Source of the DNA: Cupriavidus necator
GTDB taxonomy: Bacteria; Pseudomonadota; Gammaproteobacteria; Burkholderiales; Burkholderiaceae
NCBI RefSeq assembly: GCF_013141915.1
Contig: NZ_SROX01000013.1
Location: 62,001-126,000 of the forward strand
Reading direction: 5' to 3'
DNA length: 64,000 nt
The notes below the pieces were generated by a model. The model was not told the origin of the DNA. It saw nothing but the letters and a program-made list of their open reading frames with translations, and made no database searches. Position numbers and translations under genes: made by a program. Positions 35,315-42,952 of the stretch are shown piece by piece (within the stretch, counting starts at the first letter, position 1; each line of letters opens with the position of its first letter).

Positions 35315-36076
35315 TTACATCTGCCGGAACCGATGCATGTAGGCGCGCGACACCGGCAGTTCGGCATCGCTGTCACGCATCCTGACAAAGAGCCGGCCCG
35401 ACTCGTCCCGCCGCGTGCCGGCCACGTATTCCATATTGACGATGGATGAGCGGTGGATCTGCCAGAACACCTCGGCATCGAGACCGGCAATCAGCTCCGC
35501 CAACGGCGTGCGGATCAGGTGCTCGCCATCCCGGGTATGCACCACCACGTACTTGTCGTCGCTCTGGAAATACATCACCTCCTGGATCGGCACGTGGCTG
35601 GTGGTATTGCCGCGACTGGCACGGACCCAGCGCAGCTGGCCACCTCCGTCCGCGCGCGGCTGGACGCGCGTCAGCTGGTTCAGCAATTGCGCCAGTTCGG
35701 GCAGCGGCGCCGCTTCCTGCAACGCCTTGCGCAATCGCTCGATGGTGCGGCCCAGGCGTTCCTCGCTGACCGGCTTGACCAGGTAGTCCACTGCGGCGCG
35801 CTCGAACGCATCGAGCGCAAATTCGTCATAGGCGGTGACGAACACCAGCCGTGTATCGGTTTCCACGCCCTGCGCTACTTCCAGCCCCGACAGTCCGGGC
35901 ATCTTGATATCGAGGAAGGCAACGCTTGGCGACAAGCGTGCGATGGCGTCGGCGGCTTCGATGCCGTTGGTCACCTCGGCAACGATCTGCAGCTCCGGCC
36001 ACAGGCGCTGCAGCTTGCCTCGCAGGTACGCACGCAGGTGCTCTTCATCGTCGGCAATCAGGGCGGTGGGCGTCAT
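35315..36076 (-). CDS. LytTR-family response regulator
   Basis: A 253-residue two-component regulator. Receiver domain about residues 1-120: acidic DDE near 9-11, phosphoacceptor D56 in FLDIKMPG, VTAYDEFALDAF and KPVSEERL. After a short linker the LytTR DNA-binding domain covers about 145-253 (EVMYFQSDDKYVVVHTRDGE; FWQIHRSSIVNM), resembling AlgR/LytR. Start ATG 36074-36076 lies 13 bases after the kinase stop, so kinase and regulator form one operon and a cognate pair. Confidence 0.94.
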   Translation of the reverse strand: MTPTALIADDEEHLRAYLRGKLQRLWPELQIVAEVTNGIEAADAIARLSPSVAFLDIKMPGLSGLEVAQGVETDTRLVFVTAYDEFALDAFERAAVDYLVKPVSEERLGRTIERLRKALQEAAPLPELAQLLNQLTRVQPRADGGGQLRWVRASRGNTTSHVPIQEVMYFQSDDKYVVVHTRDGEHLIRTPLAELIAGLDAEVFWQIHRSSIVNMEYVAGTRRDESGRLFVRMRDSDAELPVSRAYMHRFRQM

Positions 36077-36089
36077 CAGCGTCTCCGGT

Positions 36090-37004
36090 TCAGGATGCAG
36101 GCGGCAGCGGAAGATCGATCAGTACGGCGGTGCCGGGCGAGCGCTCTTCTATCCTGACGTGGGCGTCGCCGTCATAGAGCACGGCCAGCCGTTCGCGCAG
36201 GTTCGACAGCCCCACGCCCGCGCCGGCCGATGGCCGAAACCCCATGCCATCGTCCTCGACCGTCGCCAGCATGCGCGCGCCGCGCCGCTCCAGCCGGACC
36301 AGCAAGCGCCCGCCTTCGATCTTCGGCTCCAGGCCATGCTTGATCGCATTCTCGACCACCGGCTGCAGCAGCATCGGCGCCAGCGGCATCGCTTCCAGTT
36401 CCGGGTCGACATCGACCGAGTAATGCAGCCGCTCACCCATGCGAATGCGGATCAGCGCCAGATAATCGCGCAGCAGCTTCCCCTCCTGCGCCACCGTGCC
36501 CTGCGTAGCGCGGCTGGCAGCGAGCGACGCACGCAGGTAGGCGATGAAATGTTCCAGCATCATCGTCGCCTTCTGCGGCGCCGGCTCGATCAGGCTGACC
36601 ACGTTGGCCAGCGTGTTGAACAGGAAGTGCGGTTCGATCTGGGCCTGCAGCAGCTTCATGCGGGCCTCGACCAGCTGCTTCTCATTCGACAGCGTGCGCA
36701 CCTGTTCCTGCGCCATGTACTCGGCAATCTTGCGCTCTTCCCAGCGCCGCCCGAGCAGGCCGACGCGTCCCCACGTCATGATGCCGTGCGCCGCCAGGCC
36801 GATGCCCCAGCCCATCAGCGGGCCACCCGCCCAGGGACGATGCGATGCCCCCGTCAGGTGGAAGCCGATTAGCATGGCGTTCACCACGACGTACACCAAG
36901 GCGTGCAAATAGAAGAAACGCAACGCGCGCACGCGGTGGCGGGCTTCTTCGTAGGCACGTTGCTCGGGGGCGGAGCGCCAGAGGCGGGGGTTGGAGAAAG
37001 GCAC
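36090..37004 (-). CDS. LytS/YehU-type sensor histidine kinase with N-terminal 2TM domain
   Basis: A 304-residue membrane histidine kinase. Residues about 18-100 form a 2TM domain (FYLHALVYVVVNAMLIGF; MGWGIGLAAHGIMTW), then a short coiled region, the His_kinase domain with phosphoacceptor H126 in QIEPHFLFN, and an HATPase domain with ENAIKHG (N box), EDDGMGF and VGLSNLRERL. The start is GTG 37002-37004. It has no extracellular sensor domain, so the signal is probably sensed in or at the membrane. Operon with the LytTR regulator; a free 2TM homologue is encoded nearby. Confidence 0.93.
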   Translation of the reverse strand: MPFSNPRLWRSAPEQRAYEEARHRVRALRFFYLHALVYVVVNAMLIGFHLTGASHRPWAGGPLMGWGIGLAAHGIMTWGRVGLLGRRWEERKIAEYMAQEQVRTLSNEKQLVEARMKLLQAQIEPHFLFNTLANVVSLIEPAPQKATMMLEHFIAYLRASLAASRATQGTVAQEGKLLRDYLALIRIRMGERLHYSVDVDPELEAMPLAPMLLQPVVENAIKHGLEPKIEGGRLLVRLERRGARMLATVEDDGMGFRPSAGAGVGLSNLRERLAVLYDGDAHVRIEERSPGTAVLIDLPLPPAS

Positions 37005-37149
37005 GGGTGAGCGGGGAGCCGGGATGCAGCGAGATTACCACCGGGTACCCAGGCGCAGATATGGCCATGGCGGGAACCGCCGGAACGACGGCGCGAATTG
37101 CCGAAATCGGCCGCGAACCACGTCCCGCTGAGCGCCGCTACCAAAGCAA

Positions 37150-37176
37150 ACGGGCCACGCACGTTGCGTGGCCCGT
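37150..37176 (-). terminator. Intrinsic terminator after tRNA-Thr
   Basis: A perfect 12-base-pair stem, ACGGGCCACGCA / TGCGTGGCCCGT, around a three-base loop. On the reverse strand it is followed by TTGCTTT, nine bases downstream of the tRNA 3' end. It could end transcription both ways. Confidence 0.8.
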
Positions 37177-37184
37177 TCTTTATA

Positions 37185-37260
37185 TGGTGCCGGCTGCAGG
37201 ACTCGAACCCGCCACCTGATGATTACAAATCAACTGCTCTACCTGATGAGCTAAGCCGGC
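37185..37260 (-). tRNA. tRNA-Thr (anticodon UGU)
   Basis: On the reverse strand: acceptor arm GCCGGCT paired with AGCCGGC, D arm GCTC/GAGC, anticodon loop TTTGTAA giving UGU, T arm with GGTTCGAGTCC, and an encoded CCA end. 76 nt including CCA. The sequence follows the threonine tRNA pattern (GCCGGCTTAGCTC). One U-U mismatch appears in the anticodon stem at positions 28-42, tolerated in bacterial tRNAs. A strong terminator follows. Confidence 0.93.
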
Positions 37261-37312
37261 ATGTCTGGTGCAGACCGCGATTCTACTGCATTGCGGTCGG
37301 CTTTGGGATGGC

Positions 37313-37801
37313 TTACTTCACCACTTTCAGTGCGGGCTTCTTGCCGCCGATGCGGGGCACCGGGGGCGGCGTGTCGTCGTCGCCGGGGCCGGTGTCGCTG
37401 GTGGTCGCCGGGGTTTCGGCTTCCACCGGAGCGAGCTTGGGCGGCGGGTTGCTTTCGCGCTCGGTGGCGGCCTGCGTTTCCGGCAGGCTGCGTTCGACCG
37501 GGAAGGCCATGCCCTGCCCGTTCTCACGGGCGTAGATGGCCAGCACGTTCTCGACCGGCACGTCGATCTTGCGCGAGACACCGCCGAAGCGTGCGCTGAA
37601 GGTGATCCACTCATTGCCCATGTCCAGGCCGCTGGTGGCGTCGAAGCTGACGTTGAGCACGATCTCGTTGTTCTTGACGAACTCGCGCGGCACGTTGGTG
37701 TTGGCGTCGACGAAGACGGCGATGTACGGCGTGAAGCCGTTGTCCGTGCACCATTCGTAAATGGCGCGGATCAGGTAGGGCTTGGTGGAGGTTTCAGGCA
37801 T
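37313..37801 (-). CDS. sspB: ClpXP protease specificity-enhancing factor SspB
   Basis: A 162-residue adaptor that tethers ssrA-tagged proteins to ClpXP. The N-terminal substrate-binding domain (KPYLIRAIYEWCTDNGFTPY; VNVSFDATSGLDMGNEWITF, FGGVSRKIDVPVENVLAIYA) covers about 110 residues, followed by a variable acidic linker and a short basic C-terminal tail (GGKKPALKVVK), the part that docks on ClpX in known SspB proteins. ATG at 37799-37801, 56 bases after the sspA stop; sspA-sspB is a conserved operon. Confidence 0.96.
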   Translation of the reverse strand: MPETSTKPYLIRAIYEWCTDNGFTPYIAVFVDANTNVPREFVKNNEIVLNVSFDATSGLDMGNEWITFSARFGGVSRKIDVPVENVLAIYARENGQGMAFPVERSLPETQAATERESNPPPKLAPVEAETPATTSDTGPGDDDTPPPVPRIGGKKPALKVVK

Positions 37802-37857
37802 TGTGCTTCCAATGGCGCCGCGATGGCCCGAGGCGGATGCCGTCGGGCCGGTGCCGC

Positions 37858-38469
37858 TTAGCGGCGCATCACCTTTTCGGACGGGGTGAGCGCTTCGATG
37901 TACGCGGGACGGCTGAAAATGCGTTCAGCATACTTCAGCAGCGGCGCGGCGTTCTTCGACAGCTCGATGCCGTAGTGGTCCAGGCGCCACAGCAGCGGTG
38001 CGATGGCGACGTCGAGCATCGAGAACTCTTCGCCCAGCATGTACTTGTTCTTGACGAAGATCGGCGCCAGCTGGGTCAGGCGGTCGCGGATCGCGGCGCG
38101 CGCGCGTTCGTGGTTCTTTTCCGCGGCCTTGCCCTTTTCGTTCTCCAGCGTGTAGACGTGGGTGAACAGTTCCTTTTCGAAGTTGAACAGGAACAGGCGG
38201 GCGCGGGCGCGCTGCACCGGGTCGGCCGGCATCAGCTGCGGGTGCGGGAAGCGCTCGTCGATGTATTCGTTGATGATGTTCGACTCATACAGGATGAGGT
38301 CGCGCTCGACCAGGATGGGCACCTGGCCGTACGGGTTCATCACCGAAATATCTTCGGGCTTGTTGAACAGGTCGACGTCGCGGATTTCAAAATCCATGCC
38401 CTTTTCGAACAGGACAAGGCGGCAACGTTGGGAAAACGGGCAAGTCGTACCCGAATACAACACCATCAT
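37858..38469 (-). CDS. sspA: Stringent starvation protein A (GST-fold transcription factor)
   Basis: A 203-residue GST-fold protein that binds RNA polymerase in the known family. The N-terminal thioredoxin-like part starts MMVLYSGTTCPFSQRCRLVL; NPYGQVPILVERDLILYES and IINEYIDERFPHP are diagnostic. The C-terminal all-helical domain runs to the stop. ATG at 38467-38469 (or the next codon) is chosen over the longer frame to 38685 because AAGGA lies upstream and the family begins here. It precedes sspB in the same operon and follows the petABC operon and its terminator. Confidence 0.95.
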   Translation of the reverse strand: MMVLYSGTTCPFSQRCRLVLFEKGMDFEIRDVDLFNKPEDISVMNPYGQVPILVERDLILYESNIINEYIDERFPHPQLMPADPVQRARARLFLFNFEKELFTHVYTLENEKGKAAEKNHERARAAIRDRLTQLAPIFVKNKYMLGEEFSMLDVAIAPLLWRLDHYGIELSKNAAPLLKYAERIFSRPAYIEALTPSEKVMRR

Positions 38470-38602
38470 GGTTGGATTCCTTGGGCTTAGCCGGAACAGG
38501 GTCGGACAGTAAGGTCTGCCATTCTGCCAAAGTCGACTACCGAAAAGCAAATAAATGGCAAATGAAGCACTTTTTGATGCGCACTTCCAAACTGTCACTG
38601 CT

Positions 38603-38650
38603 AAAAAAGCCAGGGGCGGCGCTGCTTGTCGCAGCGACCGCCCCTGGCTT
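38603..38650 (-). terminator. Intrinsic terminator of the petABC operon
   Basis: Reverse-strand hairpin with arms GCCAAGCCAGGGGCGGTC and its complement, including CCGCCCCTGGC, followed by TTTTTTAG. It starts about 37 bases after the petC stop and lies ahead of sspA. Confidence 0.85.
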
Positions 38651-38686
38651 GGCTTGAGCAGGGCCTGAACCAGCCCCTGATACAAC

Positions 38687-39430
38687 TTACTTCACGTCTT
38701 TCCAGTATGTCGCGTTCAGGCGCCAGGCGAACACGGTGAACACGCCCAGGAACATCAGCACCCAAACGCCCAGGCGCTTGCGGTGGTTCTGCGCCGGCTC
38801 GCCCATCCAGTCCAGGAAGCTGACGAGGTCGGCAGTCATCTGGTCGTACTCCACCTTGCTTAGCTTGCCGGGGCTCAGTTGCTCAAAGCCGGCGAACTTG
38901 TGCACCTTCTCGCCGTGCTCTTCAACTTCTGTGAACTTGGCGGCGCGCTGGCCCTGCAGTTCCCACAGCACGTGCGGCATGCCGACGCTTGGGAACACCA
39001 GGTTGTTCCAGCCGGTGGCGCGGCTGTCGTCACGATAGAACGTACGCAGGTAGGTGTAGAGCCAGTCATCGCCGCGGGCGCGGGCGATCACCGACAGGTC
39101 CGGCGGCTGCGCGCCGAAGAAGGCCTTGGCTTCCTTCGGCTGCATGGCGATGGTCATGGTCTCGCCCACCTTGTCCGCGGAGAACAGCAGGTTCTCGCGG
39201 ATCTGGTCGTCGGTGAGGCCGATGTCCTTGAGACGGTTGTAGCGCATCATCGATGCGCCGTGGCAGTTCAGGCAGTAATTGACGAACACCTTGGCGCCGC
39301 GCTGCAGCGACGACAGGTCGGCGGTGTTCACCGGTGCCGGCTCGAGGGGGAAGCCCCCCTCGGATGCCATGGCGGGCGCGCCGGCAATGCAGGCGCCGGC
39401 CAGCGCGAGGATCGAAAGCAGCTTTTTCAT
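38687..39430 (-). CDS. petC: Cytochrome bc1 complex, cytochrome c1 subunit
   Basis: A 247-residue periplasm-facing haem protein of respiratory complex III. Signal sequence about residues 1-22 (ends APAMA), haem-binding CLNCH at 53-57, the axial-Met region later in the protein, and a C-terminal anchor (LGVWVLMFLGVFTVFAWRL) near 225-242. It takes electrons from the Rieske protein and passes them to a soluble cytochrome c. Third gene of petABC; 36 bases after petB. Confidence 0.96.
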   Translation of the reverse strand: MKKLLSILALAGACIAGAPAMASEGGFPLEPAPVNTADLSSLQRGAKVFVNYCLNCHGASMMRYNRLKDIGLTDDQIRENLLFSADKVGETMTIAMQPKEAKAFFGAQPPDLSVIARARGDDWLYTYLRTFYRDDSRATGWNNLVFPSVGMPHVLWELQGQRAAKFTEVEEHGEKVHKFAGFEQLSPGKLSKVEYDQMTADLVSFLDWMGEPAQNHRKRLGVWVLMFLGVFTVFAWRLNATYWKDVK

Positions 39431-39466
39431 CTTGTGTCCTTGTGCTCTTGTCGGGGTTCGCTTCGC

Positions 39467-40870
39467 TCAGTGCGGGTGGAACGTGACACGCTCCGGGACC
39501 GGCTTGAACTCGCCGACACGGCTCCACAGCGGCATGGTCAGGAAGAAAGCGAAGTACAGCAGCGTACCGAGCTGCGACACCTTCTCACCCACCGGCGACG
39601 GCGGTTGCACGCCGAGATAGCCGAGCACCAGGAACACCACCACGAAGACGATCAGGATGGTCTTGTGGAAAGCGGGACGATAGCGGATGGACTTGACCGG
39701 CGAGCAGTCGAGCCACGGCAGGAAGAACAGGATCACCACCGAGCCGCCCATCACCAGCACGCCCCAGAACTTGGCGTCGATGAAGTAGAAGCCCACGGCC
39801 AGGATCACCGCGATAGCGACGGCGCCGATCTTCACGCGCACATCCTTGCTGCGCAGGAACACCATGCCAAGCAGCAGCGCGAAGAACACCCACAGGATCG
39901 GCAGGAAGTTCGACGTGGTGGCGCGCAGCATCGAGTAGAACGGCGTGAAGTACCAGACCGGCGCAATGTGCGGCGGCGTCTTCAGCGGATCCGCCGGGAA
40001 GTAGTTGTTGGCTTCGAGGAAATAGCCGCCCACCTCCGGGAAGAAGAAGATCACGGCCGAGAAGATGATCAGGAAGCCGCCAACGCCCAGCAGGTCGTGC
40101 ACCGAGTAGTACGGGTGGAATGGGATGCCATCCAGCGGGATGCCATTCTCGTCCTTCTTGGCCTTGATCTCGACGCCGTCCGGGTTGTTCGAGCCCACTT
40201 CGTGCAGCGCGATGATGTGCGCGACCACCAGGCCCAGCAGCACCAGCGGCACGGCAATGACGTGGAACGAGAAGAAGCGGTTCAGGGTCGCGTCGCTCAC
40301 CACGTAGTCACCGCGGATGAACAGCGACAGGTCCTGGCCGATCACCGGAATGGCCGAGAACAGGTTCACGATCACCTGCGCGCCCCAGTACGACATCTGG
40401 CCCCATGGCAGCAGGTAGCCCATGAAGGCTTCGGCCATCAGGCACAGGAAGATCAGGCAGCCGAAGATCCAGACCAGCTCGCGCGGCTTGCGGTACGAAC
40501 CGTACAGCAGGCCGCGGAACATATGCAGGTAGACCACGACAAAGAAGGCCGAGGCGCCGGTCGAGTGCATGTAGCGCACCAGCCAGCCCCACGGGACTTC
40601 GCGCATGATGTATTCCACGCTGGCAAAGGCCACGGGAATGCCGGCGGCATTCAGCGTGCCGTCCGGCTTGTAGTTCATCACCAGGAAGATGCCGGTGACA
40701 ATCTGGATCACCAGCACCAGCAGCGCCAGCGAACCGAAGAAATACCAGAAGTTGAAGTTCTTCGGCGCGTAGTAGCGGGACAGGTGGTCTTCCCACAGCT
40801 GCGTGGCGGGAAAGCGGGCGTCGATCCAGCCCAGCAGGCCGGTCGTCTTGACTTGTTTTTCGGCCGCCAT
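39467..40870 (-). CDS. petB: Cytochrome bc1 complex, cytochrome b subunit
   Basis: A 467-residue integral membrane subunit with about eight to nine transmembrane helices and the two b haems. Recognisable parts: HSTGASAFFVVVYLHMFRGL (haem ligand region), GYLLPWGQMSYWGAQVI (the Qo-site cd loop), LNRFFSFHVIAVPLVLL, and the PEWY-like quinol motif region, here around HIAPVWYFTPFY. ATG 40868-40870 is used; an upstream extension to 41017 overlaps petA. It starts two bases after the petA stop. Extended C-terminus compared with mitochondrial forms is normal for beta-proteobacteria. Confidence 0.96.
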   Translation of the reverse strand: MAAEKQVKTTGLLGWIDARFPATQLWEDHLSRYYAPKNFNFWYFFGSLALLVLVIQIVTGIFLVMNYKPDGTLNAAGIPVAFASVEYIMREVPWGWLVRYMHSTGASAFFVVVYLHMFRGLLYGSYRKPRELVWIFGCLIFLCLMAEAFMGYLLPWGQMSYWGAQVIVNLFSAIPVIGQDLSLFIRGDYVVSDATLNRFFSFHVIAVPLVLLGLVVAHIIALHEVGSNNPDGVEIKAKKDENGIPLDGIPFHPYYSVHDLLGVGGFLIIFSAVIFFFPEVGGYFLEANNYFPADPLKTPPHIAPVWYFTPFYSMLRATTSNFLPILWVFFALLLGMVFLRSKDVRVKIGAVAIAVILAVGFYFIDAKFWGVLVMGGSVVILFFLPWLDCSPVKSIRYRPAFHKTILIVFVVVFLVLGYLGVQPPSPVGEKVSQLGTLLYFAFFLTMPLWSRVGEFKPVPERVTFHPH

Positions 40871-40872
40871 GA

Positions 40873-41490
40873 TCAGGCTTCTCCTTTCTCGTCCTTGCCG
40901 ATCACGATCTTGCTGTCGGACAGGAACTGGTAGGGGGGAACATCGAGATTCTGCGGAGCCGGCTTGTTCTTGAAGACGCGCCCGGCCAGGTCGAAGGTCG
41001 ATCCGTGGCAGGGGCAAAGGAAACCGGGATCAGTGCCGAGCTGCGGATTGGCACCGGGGCCGAAGGGGCCCGACGGGGAACAGCCGAGGTGGGAGCAAAT
41101 GCCCACCACGACCAGCACATCCTTGTGTTCCGGACGCGAACGGGTTTCGTTCTTGCAGTACTCCGGCGTCTTCATCGTGAACGGAACTTCGGAATTCGGA
41201 TCGGCCACTTCGCCGTCCGTCTTCTTCAGCGACGCCAGTTGCTCCTCCGTGCGCCGCATGATCCAGACCGGCTTGCCGCGCCACTCGACGGTCATCATCT
41301 CGCCCGGTTTCAAGGCGCCGATATCCGCCTCGACTGGGGCACCGGCGGCCTTGGCTTTCTCCGATGGTGCAAAGGTACTGACGAAAGGAACCGCTACCGC
41401 TACGCCTCCGACGCCGCCAGCGACGGATGTCGCGATCAACCAATTGCGGCGACCTTTATCCACGCTCTTCACGTCTTGCTGGTCACTCAT
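40873..41490 (-). CDS. petA: Cytochrome bc1 complex, Rieske iron-sulfur subunit
   Basis: A 205-residue Rieske protein. The twin-arginine-like N-terminus (KGRRNWLIATS) is followed by a single TM segment (about 18-40), suiting Tat-dependent insertion. The 2Fe-2S ligands are C132/H134 in CSHLGC and C159/H162 in CPCHGS; C137 and C161 form the usual disulfide. It accepts an electron from quinol at the Qo site. First gene of petABC; the roughly 210 bases upstream hold its promoter, divergent from mscL. Confidence 0.96.
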   Translation of the reverse strand: MSDQQDVKSVDKGRRNWLIATSVAGGVGGVAVAVPFVSTFAPSEKAKAAGAPVEADIGALKPGEMMTVEWRGKPVWIMRRTEEQLASLKKTDGEVADPNSEVPFTMKTPEYCKNETRSRPEHKDVLVVVGICSHLGCSPSGPFGPGANPQLGTDPGFLCPCHGSTFDLAGRVFKNKPAPQNLDVPPYQFLSDSKIVIGKDEKGEA

Positions 41491-41704
41491 TCCAAACCCC
41501 AGGGGAAGTCAATTTAGATTTTGCGTCAACCATAAAGTGTACCTTAGACACCTGCGCACTAGATAGGCAGAAAATGCCACGGCCTCGCGCGATTATCGGA
41601 CATGCATCCCGGAAATCCGCCTCCAGACTTGCTTTCCGGTCAGTGATGCGGCAGGCTTTTAGCTTGAAACCGTTCATCCATAGCCACAAGAAGGAGAACC
41701 CCCC

Positions 41705-42130
41705 ATGGGCATGATCTCGGAATTCAGAACCTTCGCCGTACGCGGCAACGTCATCGACCTGGCTGTCGGTGTGATCATTGGCGCGGCGTTCGGCAAGATC
41801 GTGGATTCAGTGGTCAATGACCTGATCATGCCGCTCGTGGGCCGTGTTGTCGGCAAGCTGGATTTCTCCAGCATGTTTATCGCTCTGGCAGATCCCCCTC
41901 CCGGTACGCCGCTGACGCTCGATGCCTTGAAGAAGGCCGGCGTGCCGGTGTTTGCCTATGGCAATTTCCTGACCATCGTCGTCAATTTCATCATCCTGGC
42001 CTTCATCATCTTTCTGATGGTGCGCGCCTTCAACCGGATGCGCGCCGAAGAACCGCCGCCCCCGCCCGCCGCTCCGCCCGAGGAAGTGGTGCTGCTGCGT
42101 GAAATCCGCGACAGCCTGAAGACCCGCTGA
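41705..42130 (+). CDS. mscL: Large-conductance mechanosensitive channel MscL
   Basis: A 141-residue homopentameric emergency-release channel. MGMISEFRTFAVRGNVIDLAVGV is the typical N-terminal helix and TM1 start (GVIIGAAFGKIVDSVVND), then a periplasmic loop, TM2 (FLTIVVNFIILAFIIFLMVRAFNRM) and a C-terminal helix (PEEVVLLREIRDSL) after a Pro-rich stretch. AAGGAG precedes ATG 41705. Divergent from petA; ends at a strong terminator. Confidence 0.96.
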   Translation: MGMISEFRTFAVRGNVIDLAVGVIIGAAFGKIVDSVVNDLIMPLVGRVVGKLDFSSMFIALADPPPGTPLTLDALKKAGVPVFAYGNFLTIVVNFIILAFIIFLMVRAFNRMRAEEPPPPPAAPPEEVVLLREIRDSLKTR

Positions 42131-42147
42131 TTCGAATGCCGAACGAT

Positions 42148-42180
42148 AAAACGGCCCTGCTGGGGCCGTTTTGTTTTTTG
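42148..42180 (+). terminator. Intrinsic terminator of mscL
   Basis: Stem AAAACGGCCC / GGGGCCGTTTT with a short loop and TTTTGTTTTTTG after it, 18 bases past the mscL stop. It also faces the convergent nif3-like gene, whose stop is at 42186. Confidence 0.9.
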
Positions 42181-42185
42181 TCAGA

Positions 42186-42932
42186 TCAGACCGGATTCGG
42201 AATATCAATAAAGGTATGGCGCAGGCCGAAGCGTTCGGCCACATGCTCGCCCAGCGAGCGAATGCCATAGCGCTCGGTCGCATGATGGCCGGCTGCCAGG
42301 TACGCCACGCCGCTCTCGCGCGCCAGATGCGTGGTTTGCTCCGAGACTTCGCCGCTCAGATAAGCATCGACGCCCGCGGCCACCGCCGCATCGAAATACC
42401 CTTGCGCGCCGCCCGTGCACCAGCCGACGGTGCGGATCATCTGCTCGGGCGCGCCGAGCGCCAGCGGTTCGCGTCCGAGCACGCCGCCGACATGCGCCGC
42501 CAGCGCGGACAGCGGCATCGGCGCGGGCAGCGTACCGGTCCAGCCCAGCTGGTCGTCGCTGAACCGGCCGGTGGGCGTAAAGCCGAGCTGCAGGCCAAGC
42601 TGGGCGTTGTTGCCGAAGTCGGGGTGATGGTCCAGCGGCAGGTGATAGGCGAACAGATTGACGTCCGCGCCGAGCAGGCGCTTCAGGCGCGCATGCTTCT
42701 GCCCCACCACGCGCGCATCTTCGTTTTTCCAGAAATAGCCGTGATGCACGAGGATGGCATCGGCGCCGGCCTCGACCGCGGCGTCGACCAGCGCCAGGCT
42801 CGCCGTCACGCCGGTCACCACGTGAGTGATCTCCGAGCGACCTTGCACTTGCAGCCCATTGGGACAATAGTCCTTGTAGCGGGAAACTTCCAGCAGGTCG
42901 TTCAAGTACAATTCAAGCTCTTTTGTTTTCAT
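42186..42932 (-). CDS. Nif3-like dinuclear metal-centre protein (YbgI/DUF34 type)
   Basis: A 248-residue protein of the widespread NIF3 family, which forms toroidal hexamers with a two-metal site; GTP cyclohydrolase I type 2-like annotation is common, but the role is unsettled. Metal motifs: LVHHGYFWKNED in the first half and AGHHATERYG near the C-terminus, both with paired His. GAQGYFDAAVAAGVDAYLSGE is also typical. ATG 42930-42932 sits only 20 bases from the start of the divergent DegS-like gene, an unusually short shared upstream region. Downstream it converges with mscL. Confidence 0.93.
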   Translation of the reverse strand: MKTKELELYLNDLLEVSRYKDYCPNGLQVQGRSEITHVVTGVTASLALVDAAVEAGADAILVHHGYFWKNEDARVVGQKHARLKRLLGADVNLFAYHLPLDHHPDFGNNAQLGLQLGFTPTGRFSDDQLGWTGTLPAPMPLSALAAHVGGVLGREPLALGAPEQMIRTVGWCTGGAQGYFDAAVAAGVDAYLSGEVSEQTTHLARESGVAYLAAGHHATERYGIRSLGEHVAERFGLRHTFIDIPNPV

Positions 42933-42952
42933 TTTCTGCTCAAAACTCCAAT

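Noticed and set aside
38879..40933. Forward frame opposite petB and petC
   Set aside because: Antisense to complete cytochrome b and c1 genes; His/Glu-rich artefact.
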